This document shows, piece after piece, positions 1 to 27,700 of a stretch of 64,000 nucleotides of DNA. A program made the translations under genes and the position numbers. The notes beneath the pieces are model-generated. The model had not been told where the DNA came from and ran no database searches. It saw only the letters and a list, made by a program, of their open reading frames with translations. Numbering within the stretch: the stretch's first letter is position 1; each line of letters opens with the position of its first letter. The DNA is from Corticium candelabrum (taxonomy: Eukaryota; Porifera; Homoscleromorpha; Homosclerophorida; Plakinidae): positions 2,236,523 to 2,300,522 of the forward strand of contig NC_085091.1 in the NCBI RefSeq assembly GCF_963422355.1, given 5' to 3'.

Positions 1-508
1 CACCAGGCTTCACCCTAATGGGCGCATGCAACAAGAAAGCGTCGCAGCGACATCAACTTACCACCAAGATCCATAGACGGATGTAACACACGCCAGGAAG
101 GTGAACACAAGAGAAGCAAAGAACAACATCCTAGCAGCTCACGCTCAGACACTAACCCAAGTGCCAACGAGCAGCGGCTAATAAGACCCAAGCGAGTCAC
201 GTGACCTACTAGCACCGCCTAATGACTTGTCCGCAAAACGTTGTACCGCCCGCGCAGAGATATGCTAAACGACGACTCGTACAGCAGGATGCGTATCTTC
301 CAAATTTAAAACACAATTACAAGAAACACGCCCACACACAACTTCCTGTCGGCGTCACGCCCACCTGACGTCAGACCGGACCACAACAAGACAACAACTT
401 GTTAGAACGGATCGAATTTCGTCAAAATAATCAAACTTAAGGCGCTAACAAATTCAACGCTGAAAAGGCAAGACGCTGCGAAGTCCGTCCGCAATCCAAC
501 TCGTTCAG
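1..508. other. 3' flank of vigilin, no gene seen
   Basis: This stretch follows the vigilin stop codon, which is read on the minus strand. It should hold the 3' untranslated region and the start of the next intergenic space. I see no convincing open reading frame, no clear minus-strand AATAAA signal and no simple repeat. The one open frame, of about 66 codons, has no recognisable domain. Confidence 0.4.
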
Positions 509-16338
<15,830 letters not shown>

Positions 16339-16620
16339 GTTCGGTGATCAAGTCGCGGTCCTGATCAGTTCCGAGGTCTGCAGAATCACTAGAGAAAGAA
16401 AGAGAAGCGTCAGTCACAGAAGACCGAACGCGCTCGAATTCGACGTCCTGAAACGACAATACAAGCAAAAAAAGCACGCACGGACATCATAAAACACACA
16501 AATAAGCACAAACAGAGGAAAAAACGATAAGGGTCCCATTGGGGGTCGACTCTCAGGTCGGTCGGTTTTACCTTGAAAAAGCCGCACGTGAGGCCAATTC
16601 AAATGTTCTGCGTCCGTTTA
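16339..16620 (-). other. Probable vigilin 5' untranslated exons
   Basis: Upstream of the vigilin ATG, a strong pyrimidine-rich acceptor (ending TTTCAG) lies at about 16451. A donor (CAAG then GTAAAA) lies at about 16572. This suggests a non-coding first exon upstream of 16572, a short intron of about 120 bases, and an untranslated leader running 16450-16339 into the coding exon. The transcription start cannot be placed from sequence alone. Confidence 0.5.
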
Positions 16621-16760
16621 AGTCCAGTCCTGAGTAATACAATGCTTCAGTTAGGCGGCCAGAGTGCTCGATGCTCCTCAGGCGCTTCAGTAAGTGCAGA
16701 GGTGTAGCTCTATTGTCTCCGCAGTGCGGTGATCACGTGGTCGCGACGAGAAATCACGTG
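16585..16760. promoter_or_regulatory. Divergent promoter region with three CACGTG boxes
   Basis: Vigilin (minus strand) and the complement-type protease (plus strand) start head to head, with ATGs 920 bases apart. Between them are three palindromic CACGTG E-boxes at 16585-16590, 16734-16739 and 16755-16760. The last two read TCACGTG, the core of bHLH-ZIP sites of the USF/MITF type. The region is richer in CpG than the neighbouring introns. No TATA box is evident. The boxes are seen directly; a role in both genes is inference. Confidence 0.45.
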
Positions 16761-17258
16761 TGCGAGGTCAATGACGTCATTCTATTCCGTGTTCAAGAAT
16801 GAGTGCGGGGTGTGATTTTGTGTCGCGTTTTGACGGAGCGACGCATTCGCGTGACGTCTCTGTCTCGGTGCGGTTGCTTTGCGAGAGTCCTCGTCTGCAG
16901 ACAAGTGAGTCGATGCTGCAACGTTTGTTGCAATGTGTGAGGTCGCTGGGGGGCTGTGCACGCTGCATGTGATGCGAACAAGCTCTGCACGTGCTCAGCT
17001 CGATTGCTGCAGATGCAACTTGCTGCAGATGCAGGCATGAGAGTGTAGACTGAGCTCTGATCGCAGCAGTGATCATGACTGCAACAGCTCTGAGTGCATT
17101 TCACTCTCTAGCTACAACTGTACGCTGCATGCACTTGTTGTATAGTTTCTCGTTTATTTCACAGGTTGCTTGTTTCCTGCTTTTTCGCAAAAGGCACTGC
17201 AACGCTCGGAGTATACGTTTAGAGATTTACAGGAAGACCAGACGTAACCACGCCTACG

Positions 17259-20200
17259 ATGTACGGACTTTCTCTCCTCTTCGTGCTTGGTTTTCTGCAA
17301 GGTGAGAAATACGGCTTGAGAGAGGTAGACCAGCATGTGGTGAGTTGTGTTCTCGTTGATGCTCGTTGCGATTTTGTCAATTGTTTGTTCGTACTGCGGC
17401 CCCTGACTAGGGCACGGTAACTCCGCCTACCGCCGGGATTTAATATTTCATAATAATAAATGCTATGGAGTTTAGGTAAGCGTAGCATAGACGGCGGAAA
17501 TGTTTACTTTATTTGATCAGAAAGCTGTAAAAGGTGCAGACTCACATATTTCTTTATGATGTATTCAGACTCTAGTTATGGTTACTGCATGATTACCGTT
17601 CCTTAGGTATTAGGTAATGGGACTTAACTATAATTACAGATTGTGGGATGCGAGGTTTAGATGTGGACACTAAGCTGCACCTCTCAACCATACAGAGCTA
17701 GAGCATTGTAATCAAGCCAAAATTTATGTATAAAACATATATTAAATGATATATAAGCCTATACCTACATGTACACCTTGACAAGAATTCATCCTCTTTC
17801 CGGCCTTGATGAATGAGACTATGACCCTTCCAATTACCACCATTTGTCACATTCCTCGCTCTGTCTGCCCCTTGTTTGCTGAGGTATTAGCTAAAGAATT
17901 AAGGCATGATACAGATGATGGTGTGTGGGGATTTGCTCGCTTTTCTTACTGCCAAAAGCTGTCCTTCAAGAGGAGGAAAGAAGAAACGTCATGTGGCAAA
18001 AGCAGAATTGCTTTCACGCCCTCTGAAATGGCAAACAGGGGATCTTATTGGTCTCTGGGAAGATGCTAGAATTGATGCCAAGCGCCATGACCAGAAATCG
18101 AAGCATTTCACAGTCGCTGGAGCAAATGCCAAGCGAGCTCTGCATTTGGCTAGAGAAGGTCGGTACAGCTATGCCATGAAAACACTTGGTTCGTTGGGTT
18201 GTGCTTCTCTAGATGACACTTCAGCACTTGATGAGTTACGTCAGCGACACCCAGAACATCTACTTTCTGAATGGAATGAGGATATACCACCCCACTGACT
18301 GTTTCCTCTGCTTCAGTTTTGGCTGCTCTTCGTGCTTTCCCTCCAGCTACTAGCCCTGGTGGTTCAAAATTGCGCTGTCACCATATTCTAGATGCTATTG
18401 ATGGAACGACCACCCCTTCTGCAAGAGATTGTCTACATCGCCTAACACATTTCATGTGTTCTCTTTCTGGTCAAACAGACACTTGGTTAGCTCCTTGGCT
18501 TATAGGAGCACCACTAACTGCTCTAAACAAGAAACAAGGTGGAGTCAGGCCAATTGCAGTAGGAGAAGTTTTAAGACACCTTGCCAGCTGCCTCTGCTGC
18601 GTGGCAGTTCGATCAAAGTTGCCAGATGTTTTCATTCCCGCTGGCCAAGTTGGTGTTGGCATTAAAGGAGGGTTAGAAGCTGCTATCCACTGTCTTTCCA
18701 GCTTCATAGAATCACACGTGGACGATCAGGATCTCTGTTTGAAAATTGATTTCTCAAATGCTTTCAATGAGTGTAAGCGAGGGTCCTTTCTTCGATGTGT
18801 ACATACTCAATTTCCGGAATTATTCGCATGGTCTCAATGGTCATATCACTGACATGGAGAACTTTGCTTTGGGAACAACGTCATTAGATTATCAGGATTA
18901 GTTCAGCAAGGAGACCCTCTGAGTCCTCTCCTTTTTTTGTCAGTTATCCTGGAGCTCCTTGATGATATTGATGACATACCGGATCGGTATGACATCAATA
19001 CTGGGGAGATGACCGGCTGGACACTCGAGCCTAGACTCATCACTGCTACGGAAAATCAAGACTGAAAGTAACTTACGACATAAAGCACGTCTCAACTCAG
19101 TCTTCGCCAGACATTCCGGGGCATGGCTTATGGCAATACCTAACCAGAAATTAGGTCTGGTCATGTCTCCTCAGGAATTTATGGTTGCTCTTCGTATGTG
19201 GCTTGGCATTCCTGTGTTTCCATCTCCTCCTTCGTTCGTTAGGTGTCCTTGTGGTAAGCTTACTGTCATCGATCCACATGGAGATCATATCTTGGGTTGT
19301 GGTCATGGCTCACTAAGACATAAAAGGCATGACACACTTTGTGACATCATTTTCAACAGTTCTTGTTGACAACCGCGACTGCAAGAAGGAGCAACGGTGC
19401 AACAGCCACAACAATGCCTGACCAGGGGATGTGTTTCATCCTGACTTCCTGCAGGGCCGAGCTGTATATTTTGATGTGACCGTTAGGAATTCCCTATAGG
19501 CATCATATCTCCTAGAATCAGCCACCCAACCAGGAGCAGCAGCTGCTGGAGGAGACTCCGAGAAGATTGCACGGTATGAAGATGAAGTTAACGCAGCTGG
19601 ATGTGATTTCTATCCTCTAGTTGTAGAGACACTGGGAGTTTGGTCTCCTAGTTCTTTAGAGATTTTAAAAATTATAGCACGAAGAACTGTTTTAACTACA
19701 GGGACAGCGGTCTCTAAAGCTATCCAGCATTTACTGCAACAACTTTCTTTTAGTCTTTGGCGGTATAATGCTAAACTGATCTTGGACAGACTAGCCATCT
19801 GTAAAGTTGGCAATGTTATGTGGGAGTATGTGTGATTTGTTGCCCACTGTTAGTGGGTAAAATATATAAAAAAACATGCTTTGTAAGTTGAATCTATGCT
19901 TTTAGTGAATTGGTTGGCTTTCTCAGGTTAGAAAATTCAAGTTTTCCTGAGATAAAAACTGTCCTAAACTCTGAAATAGTACGCATGTGCTACAACTGCC
20001 TATATATGCTAGCTTGGAATTGGTATCACCACGGTTGATGCCTCTATAGCCAGTAACGAATGTTACCGAGTTTACTCTCAAACAGACACACAAACTAATA
20101 GACAAATAAACATGTACAAATGTGAAATCTTGAGACTACTTTCAATTGAAATTGTAATATTCTACGTGTTCCCGGTAGGCAGGACATCAGTTTCTAAGCC

Positions 20201-22821
20201 AGTTATTGGGTGAATAAAATTCAATTATAACTTACTTAATTCATTAATTGATAATTGATATACAGTATATATGGGAAAGCAAGTGTGTAACTAATATTAA
20301 CTAGTAGACAATCTTAATTTGTGCCTTTAACTTAATTTAGATTGTCAGTCATATAAATTATTTGTAGGAGCATCTAGTGCAACGTTGAAGAGTTGCGGTG
20401 GCTCACTGAGTGGCCTTCGCGGAGACTTCCAGTCTCCTAACTTTCCTAACAATTATCCCACAAATGTGCAATGCACTTGGCAACTCAGCGTACCGGCAGG
20501 GCATCATATCAAAATCACATTTACACAGTTTCACATTGAAGAACATAGTGCTGAGTGTGAATATGACAGACTAACAGTGAAAGACGGTCAGTGGGTCTTT
20601 CTGTAATTTGTTACTAATTAGTATAAAATCGTTTTGTGAATGCATGTGAAGGATCTACACACGTTGGATTGTTTTGTGGAAGTCCAGCAACTGATGGTCC
20701 CAAGGGTCCCATCGTGACGAAGAGCAACCAAGCAGTAGTGCAGCTTACATCTGACTACTCTGACCCAGCACCAGGATTTTGGGCTTATTTTACTGCCATT
20801 GGTAGACAAATTAGAAATTTTACTTCACTTGTTATTGTAACTACTTACTGCTTTGTACAGATAATGATGAATGTGCAACCGACAATGGTGGATGCACACA
20901 ATTTTGTCACAACTACATTGGTGGATATTATTGCTCTTGTCGCTCAGGATATGAGCTTCAGTCTGACGGCAAATTCTGCAAAGGTTTCTTGTAATTGAAA
21001 ATGTTGGAAATAAAGTTGCATCATGTGATCAGTATTATTATTGTCTTGGTTTTGTCAGTCGTTTGCAATGGAATACAAACAACTGCTTTGCAAGGAATCA
21101 TACAGAGTCCTGAATTTCCAGGTGTTTATCCTGATCAGGCAAATTGTGATTGGAAGATCACTCTACCTCTTGGATACCAAATTGAGTTGACATTCTCAAA
21201 ATTTGATGTTGAAAACCATGATGAAGTAAAATGCCCTTATGATTATTTGAAGGTGCAGCCATAATACCAAATGTTGCATTAGTTTGCTTGAATGATTCCG
21301 AAATTTAGGTTAATACTGGCCGCACTGAAGACAAATACTGTGGAGCTACAGTTCCATCAAAAATTATGTCTCTTGCAAATACGATGCATATTTTTTTCGT
21401 CAGCGATGACTCTGTTGGACACTCCGGATTTAATGCAACTTACAAAGCCAAACGTAAACGTTACTTTTTGTGTAACTAAGTAAGAGTTGTCATATAGTTT
21501 CTGTTGCTTTAATTTTAGCTCTAAACTGTGGAAATCCGGGAACTCCAAGTTTTGGGAAAAAGGGAGGGACAAACTACTTTTTTCCCAATGAAGTAAGCTA
21601 CTCCTGCAATCAAGGATTTTACTTAACTGGATCTGCAAAACGAAAGTGTCAGAACAATGGTCTTTGGAGTGGGACTACAGCAAATTGTCAACGTAAGGTC
21701 ATTTTGTACATACAGTTACAATGATTAAACTTGAACATTTAGGTGTGTCTTGTGGTGATCCGGGAATACCACTTCATGGTAGTAGAAGAATTATTTCAGG
21801 AATTGGAAGGAACTATGTATTTGAAGACAAGGTGCAGCTAACATGCAATTCCCACTATGAAAGAGCAAGTGGTAGTGGTACTCGAACATGCCTGTATAAT
21901 GGACAATGGAGTGGAAGTCAACTGACTTGTCAACCAAGTGAGTGAAATCAATTTAATTGTTGATCAATTAATAGAGAAAATTTGAAAATACATTAATGAT
22001 TTTATTTAGTTTGTGGAAATACCAAGTTCTACATACGCAATCGAATCATTGGCGGTAATAAAGCCCCACCTGGTGTGTACCCATGGATGGCCATGCTGTA
22101 CTGGACTCCATGTGAAACAACTCATTGTGTCTTTTGTGGTGGCACTGTTCTTGACAACAAACATGTACTAACAGCAGCACACTGCATTCCAGACGACAAA
22201 AAGAAAAAGTTTGTCGTTCGTGTAGGAGGCGTGAGGACAAGATTTAATGGAACTGACGAATGGTGGTGCACAGTGAAGAATACAATCATCCATACAAGCT
22301 ACACTGAAAAGACATATGACTATGACGCTGCTCTCATTGAAATTGATAGATGTACTCCCATACACAAATCAAAAACTGCAGCAAATGAAATTGTGATGAC
22401 TGATTATGTCAGACCAATCTGCCTTCCAACTCCTACTGACATTCGTAAGATGTATCAGGTTGGTTTTCTTGGATATGCTGCTGGATGGGGAAGGAGAAAT
22501 GTTACAAATGAAAAGGCATACTCTCGAGTTTTGCGTGATGTTGATCTTCCAGTTTCAAGCACTCAAGCATGTCAGAATCATTTTGCTCCACAGAGTTGGC
22601 CAGTCACATCACAAATGTTTTGTGCTCGTGACAATAGCAAAGACACTTGTCAAGGAGACTCTGGAGGACCTTTCATGGGTCAGAGACATACTGACCGTAA
22701 GTGGGTTGTAACTGGCATTATCAGTTGGGGCGATATCAGATGTGGCCATGGGTATGGAGTATATGTGAAAGTTGGAGCCAGTGGTGTCATAAACTGGATT
22801 AAGAAAACGTTGAAACTGTAA
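17259..22821 (+). CDS. MASP/C1r/C1s-type serine protease (CUB-EGF-CUB-CCP-CCP-SP)
   Basis: Exons: 17259-17301, 20368-20586, 20652-20801, 20861-20983, 21059-21252, 21309-21453, 21519-21692, 21743-21937 and 22010-22821. They join in frame to about 684 aa. A signal peptide (MYGLSLLFVLGF) is followed by CUB1, a calcium-binding EGF domain (DNDEC), CUB2, two Sushi/CCP modules and a trypsin domain. The domain order is that of MASPs and C1r/C1s, which are secreted proteases activating complement. The activation site is NR-IIGG. The triad is His in TAAHC, Asp in DYDAAL and Ser in QGDSGGP, with an Asp six residues before Ser for trypsin-like Arg/Lys specificity. The protease domain is one exon, the Ser codon is TCT, and the His-loop cysteines are kept. 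Most modules are bounded by phase-1 introns, except CUB2, which is split by a phase-0 intron. A partner lectin cannot be seen here. Confidence 0.9.
17806..19835 (+). pseudogene. Decayed non-LTR retroelement (reverse transcriptase)
   Basis: It lies in intron 1 of the protease gene, in the same orientation. Fragments in different frames read in order: an N-terminal block (IPRSVCPLFAEVLAKELRH), a block from 17906 to 18298, an RT core at 18319-18852 (GGVRPIAVGEVLRHLAS, then KIDFSNAFNE with the motif-A Asp), RT motif B QQGDPLSPLLF at about 18905, a Cys/His block CPCG..GDHILGCGHG at about 19230-19310, and a C-terminal region ending at 19835 (YFDVTVRNS, LVVETLGVWSP). Several stops and frameshifts interrupt it, and the YxDD catalytic block is missing or lost around 18960-19120. 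The C-terminal Asp-containing region could be a restriction-like endonuclease. The clade is not assigned. Confidence 0.75.
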
Positions 22822-23028
22822 TCAGGGAATACTGTCATTATGACTAATTTTGCACCTTGTATGTACAGTCTTTACTTTCAAGTTGGAAAAAGAAACTTGA
22901 GATGTACGTTGAATTTTACTGTAGTGTACTATTACTTTTTAGATTTGCTAGTACACGTTACAAAAACACAAGTCATTTTTGATCAAATGCCAAGCAGATA
23001 AAACGATTACTGACTATCACGTCCAGAA

Positions 23029-23030
<2 letters not shown>

Positions 23031-23109
<79 letters not shown>

Positions 23110-23110
23110 A
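23031..23110. repeat. (AT)n microsatellite
   Basis: An almost uninterrupted TA/AT dinucleotide run about 200 bases after the protease stop codon. Confidence 0.95.
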
Positions 23111-23719
23111 AGATCATTTTTAACTAAATATCCAGGAGCATGTTTACAAATCCCGGATGCAGTTTCTTGTATCAATATGTATGACTAACAACTACAACAT
23201 TATGTGTCGTTAGCCCCTCTATGATGGGCAAGTGGGGTCTTTACCCCAATCTGGGCGCCCACCAACCCAGCAGGTGAGCCCAGCAGGGTACATGTTTCTG
23301 TGTAGTCCACATGGCGATCAATGACAACATAGTATAGTATAGACAACAGACATCGCTGTACACCTGTGCAGCCACTCTTTTATCGCCTCACACTAAACTA
23401 CAGTTCTGAAAAAGGATCCTTCAGCACTTGCGCTAATAGTCACTCGCATGTAATAGTAAATTAAAAAGTGATGCCCACCACCTGGGAGTTTTTCCGGGCA
23501 ACCTGGAACATGCCTGGCTAGCCACTGCCTGTATATTTAGATAGACTTGGACTGTCGCGCTTCCAAGTTTCTCGAACAGCAAACTATGGCACTATCGAGT
23601 AGTTCTTGGTTGGCGACAACAGTCGCTTACGTTGATGAACAGACCGAAAGACAAGTGAGAATGTAGGGTAACATGTACAAAACCGAGCTAGATTTTACTT
23701 AAGTTAACTAAAGAAATCA

Positions 23720-24545
23720 AATCCGTTTAATTAATCAGTTTACGCATTATCGGTGACGCAGCATAACAATAATTTTGATACTTTTACCTGAGGAATGAAA
23801 CACTTGGGTATTAGTGCAGGCCAGTCACGTCATAAATAGCTCGACGACCTGCTAAACATCACATAACACGTTACCAAATAAATGTCCCGTATGTCTAGTA
23901 TGGTAAACATAAGCTGCCTAGCTGTATAGCTATGGCATGCAGAAGATTTGCACTGTAGTGCTTATGAAGGTGTCGTGGAAAGGCAATTTGACTATTAAAA
24001 CGTATAATATCTTGTCAAGTGTATAAAATGCCAAGCCTAACACTATCAACGATGGTGGCTGTGGTACGCCACTGAGCGAAATAAGTTTGAGTAATATATA
24101 GGATTGTGGAAAAGATTAACAAAAGTTAACAAAAAATCATATCAGTTAATCAGTTTACGCATTATCGGTGACGCAACATAACAATAATTTTGATACTTTT
24201 ACCCAAGGAATGAAACACTTAGGTATAGTAGTGCAAGTAAGTCACGTGACATATGATTAGCTCGACGACCTGTTAAACAATTGCGTAACACGTTACCAAA
24301 TAAATGTCCCGTTTGTCTAGTACGGTAAACATAAGCTGCCTAGCTACATGCATAGCTATGGCACGCAGAAGGTTTGCACTGTAGTGCTCATGAAGGTGTC
24401 GTGGAAAGGCAATTCGACTATTAAAACGTATAATATCTTGTCAATTGTATAAAACACCAAGCCAAATATTATAAACATTGAGGGCCGTGGTACGCCACAG
24501 AGCGAAATAAGTTTGAGTAATATATAGAATTGTGGAAAAGATTTC
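23720..24545. repeat. Tandem duplication of about 400 bases
   Basis: Two direct copies, about 23737-24117 and about 24149-24543, share long blocks such as CGCATTATCGGTGACGCA, AAATGTCCCGT and GAGCGAAATAAGTTTGAG, with scattered substitutions. The same GAGCGAAATAAGTTTGAG block lies 3' of PKS B at 46757-46774. The unit is therefore part of the 3' flank of the PKS duplication and was copied again here. Confidence 0.85.
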
Positions 24546-24561
24546 AAACATCACACATCAC

Positions 24562-24567
24562 TTTATT
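24562..24567 (-). terminator. Possible poly(A) signal of PKS A
   Basis: AATAAA on the minus strand about 205 bases after the PKS A stop codon. The aligned place 3' of PKS B reads AATAGA. Confidence 0.4.
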
Positions 24568-24771
24568 GCTAATCATAGCAACTACGACTGTAAATGTTCG
24601 GCAGAACTAGCAAAACATTGAGCAAAAACGTTCGACTCACGGTTGTAAATCTGCAGCATGCCACAATCATAACCACAATAAACGCTAAAATATTTGACAC
24701 AATCACTAACACGAAACTACAAAAATTGCTACTATATCTACTGTTCGCCAGCACTAAATGTGACATTCCAA

Positions 24772-27700
24772 CTATTGTATCATTGCTTCAGTTTTATTTG
24801 TGCTGTCCTTGTTTGTATGGATTGAATGATTCTGCAATGATGTGATCGATCTAACAACAGCGGATAGAGCTTGTTTTGGAAGAGAACGCAAAAAGTTGTG
24901 CCCACCAGGTACGGAGATGTGTTCGAATGATTGATCATCCACTGCATGTTCTTTCCAAGCTATGACGTGTTCCAAGCTGACGAAAGAATCATCCTTGCCA
25001 CTAAAGGCAGTGATACCGCACGACAGTCGTCCGTTGTCTCCCACATAACGTAGACTCATATTAAAGGTTGTTTCAATGCACGGTAACACTTGATTTCGAA
25101 ATCGAGCAACAGCAACCGGGTGTTGTCGTTTGAAGAGCATGGGATCTTTTTCGATAAATGGCAACTGCTGAGCGAATTTGAGCACGTCTGCTACAGAATT
25201 AGAGGGATCAAATATAGCTGAACGAAAGCTGAAGCTGTTGACATGAAGAGCAGAAAGATGAGGAGCATACCAAGCACCCACGAATAAGCGCAAAGGAGAG
25301 AGGCCGTGTATCGTTTGCAAACGATTGGCTACTTCGTAAGCAATCAGTGATCCAAAGCTGTGACCGTAGAAGACGAATTGACTTTGCTCAAGATGAGGAA
25401 GTAAGGCGTTGACAGCCTCCGTGACGAGTAGCTCGAGATCATTAATGCATCGTTCCCCTTCTCTTCCTGACCAACCAGGAGGTACGACGACAAGAGCGTG
25501 AACGTTTGCCTTCTGCAGCGGTTTTTTGAACTTTGAAAATGACGAAAGGCCAAACGACGTAGGTGGAAAGCAAACAACAATCATATTCACATCAGACGGT
25601 TCGGTCAAAGTGTGCAGCCACCTGGTGGTGGAGTTTGTTGTTTTACCACTACCATTCTCTGGGATACCGTTATTGATATCGGGATGATCACCACTTGATT
25701 CTTCCTTTTCTTGTTCTGCCATGTCAACGACTGTACGAGCTAAACTCTTAACCGTGCAACGATCATTTAACAAACGAACAGGAGGAACCAAAATGTTGAG
25801 CTTCTGACTCAAATGACTGCTTAGGTCACTGGCTGTAATAGAGTCTACCCCAATAGAAACGAGCACGTCGTCGTGTCGGACGCTTTCAATGCCTACATTG
25901 GTTTCAAGCCATTTGGACAACATGTTGACTACAAACGGAAAGCGCTCTTCTGCTGAAAGAGTTATCAAAGAAAAGTGGTCATTTTTGGAGGAATCTGATT
26001 CTGAGTTTTCTGCATCGACGAGATAGTCTTTCACTCGTGAGAACTTCATTGGTCCATGTGAAGTCACGAAATTGCGAACCATCAATTTGACATCTGCATT
26101 ACCTTGTATACCAATAGAAGCGATGTTGAGACACAGCACTCGAGCCATCGCATCCACCGCCTCATCTAGAGTGAGCGAAGAGAATCCTTTCTTTTCCAGC
26201 TGTTTCATCACATCTTGACTGCGAGCCAAATATCCTTCGTCTCCAATGGGACCAAACAGAATAGCGGTTGCCGGTAGTTTGCGTTGAATGCGCCATTCAG
26301 CTAAGGCGTTGAGAAAACTGTTGGCTGCACAATAGCTACCTTGTCCAGAATTGCCAAAGAGAGAGACGACTGACGAAATAAGAACAAAGTGCTTGATCGG
26401 CAATTGCCTTTTCACAGTTTGTTGATGAAGAAGAATAGCACCGTATGCCTTGGGCATGAGCACCTTGAAGTAAGTTTCTTCGTTCATCTTCATCAACCAG
26501 CTGTCAGCGTAGACTGCAGCACAGTGGAATATTCCACCAATTGGTGGCATAGATTGGCAAATTTTGTAGAATGCGTCATCTAGATCGCGTTCATTAGCGA
26601 CATCGGCTTGGAAAATGTTTACCGTTACGCCACTGTCTTGTAGCTCACGGACGGTGCTCAGAGCCTCATCCGTAGCAGCGCTGCGACCGAGTAATGCTAC
26701 GTACCTGGCGCCTTTCGCTACTAGCCATCTAGCAAGGCCGAGTCCGAACCCTTTCAGACCGCCAGTAATAAGATATGTTTGGACTAAAGAAACGAAAAAA
26801 TGCGCAGTGCGCGGCAAGCATGGATTGACTGCTTGGTCTATTTCGGTAACGAAATCGTGGAGCGATGCTGTTTGAACAGCACGGTCAGGCGTCATCCGTT
26901 GCCATTGGGAAATGCTTTGGGTTGTAACGGGAGCTCTTCGCCACTCGTTGATTGCTTTTGAAGCAAACGTCATGAAGATGGAGTAGGCACTGACGATTTT
27001 CGACTTGGTGTTCCATTCTCTGATCGTCAGTGATGGGTTGACATACACCAACTGGATGGCGTCCTTGCGTTGGTCTAATTTGTCGGCATACTTCAGACTA
27101 TACACAACAACAGAGCCAAAGGGACACAAAACATCGGTGAGCGTTTGCATTTCATCGTCTACGTCGGCTGATCCAAAAAGAAGTACTTCTGCTTTCGCAC
27201 TTCCAAACAAGGTCTGCATCGTTTCACCAACAGTGGCTAATTCTCTCTTGCTGACGACACTGCAACCGCGAAGAGGAGGAATTCTAGCTATACAGCGGTC
27301 GTCAGCTACAACTAATACGCGGGTACCTAGACTAATAGCTACTTGACATGCAGGCAGCGTGTTGCTTTCCTCATCGACGTAAATCAACACGATGTCTCCA
27401 GCTTTACACTTGGCCCCCATTGTCAAAGATAACCACGGCTGGAACATTTCTTTAGCGGCCCAAACGGCTTCTTCGTGAGACATCACTTGTGGTTTCGATG
27501 CGATGACGTCTTCAGACACAAGAATATACTTGCCGATCTGTGAACTAAGACCAGTAACGCAGTTCCCTTCTTCAAACTTGTCTTTTAAATTACTTGATCT
27601 TACTACGGAACCGGAAAACCATCCAGTTATCTCACCAGTAAAATCGAATTGTGTTTGTGTCGGTTGAGTATTGTGATCTACCGGAACGAACGAGTTTACT

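Larger units (their letters stand above)
22822..24561. other. Intergenic region between protease and PKS A
   Basis: This holds the protease 3' UTR, an AT microsatellite, a patch at 23215-23290 of unknown nature, and a tandem duplication at about 23720-24545. No coding frame is convincing. I saw no clear AATAAA for the protease. Confidence 0.5.

Noticed and set aside
20995..21264. An independent 89-codon gene starting at 20995
   Set aside because: It is the CUB2 exon of the protease read from its upstream intron; the acceptor at 21058 and phase fit the gene model.
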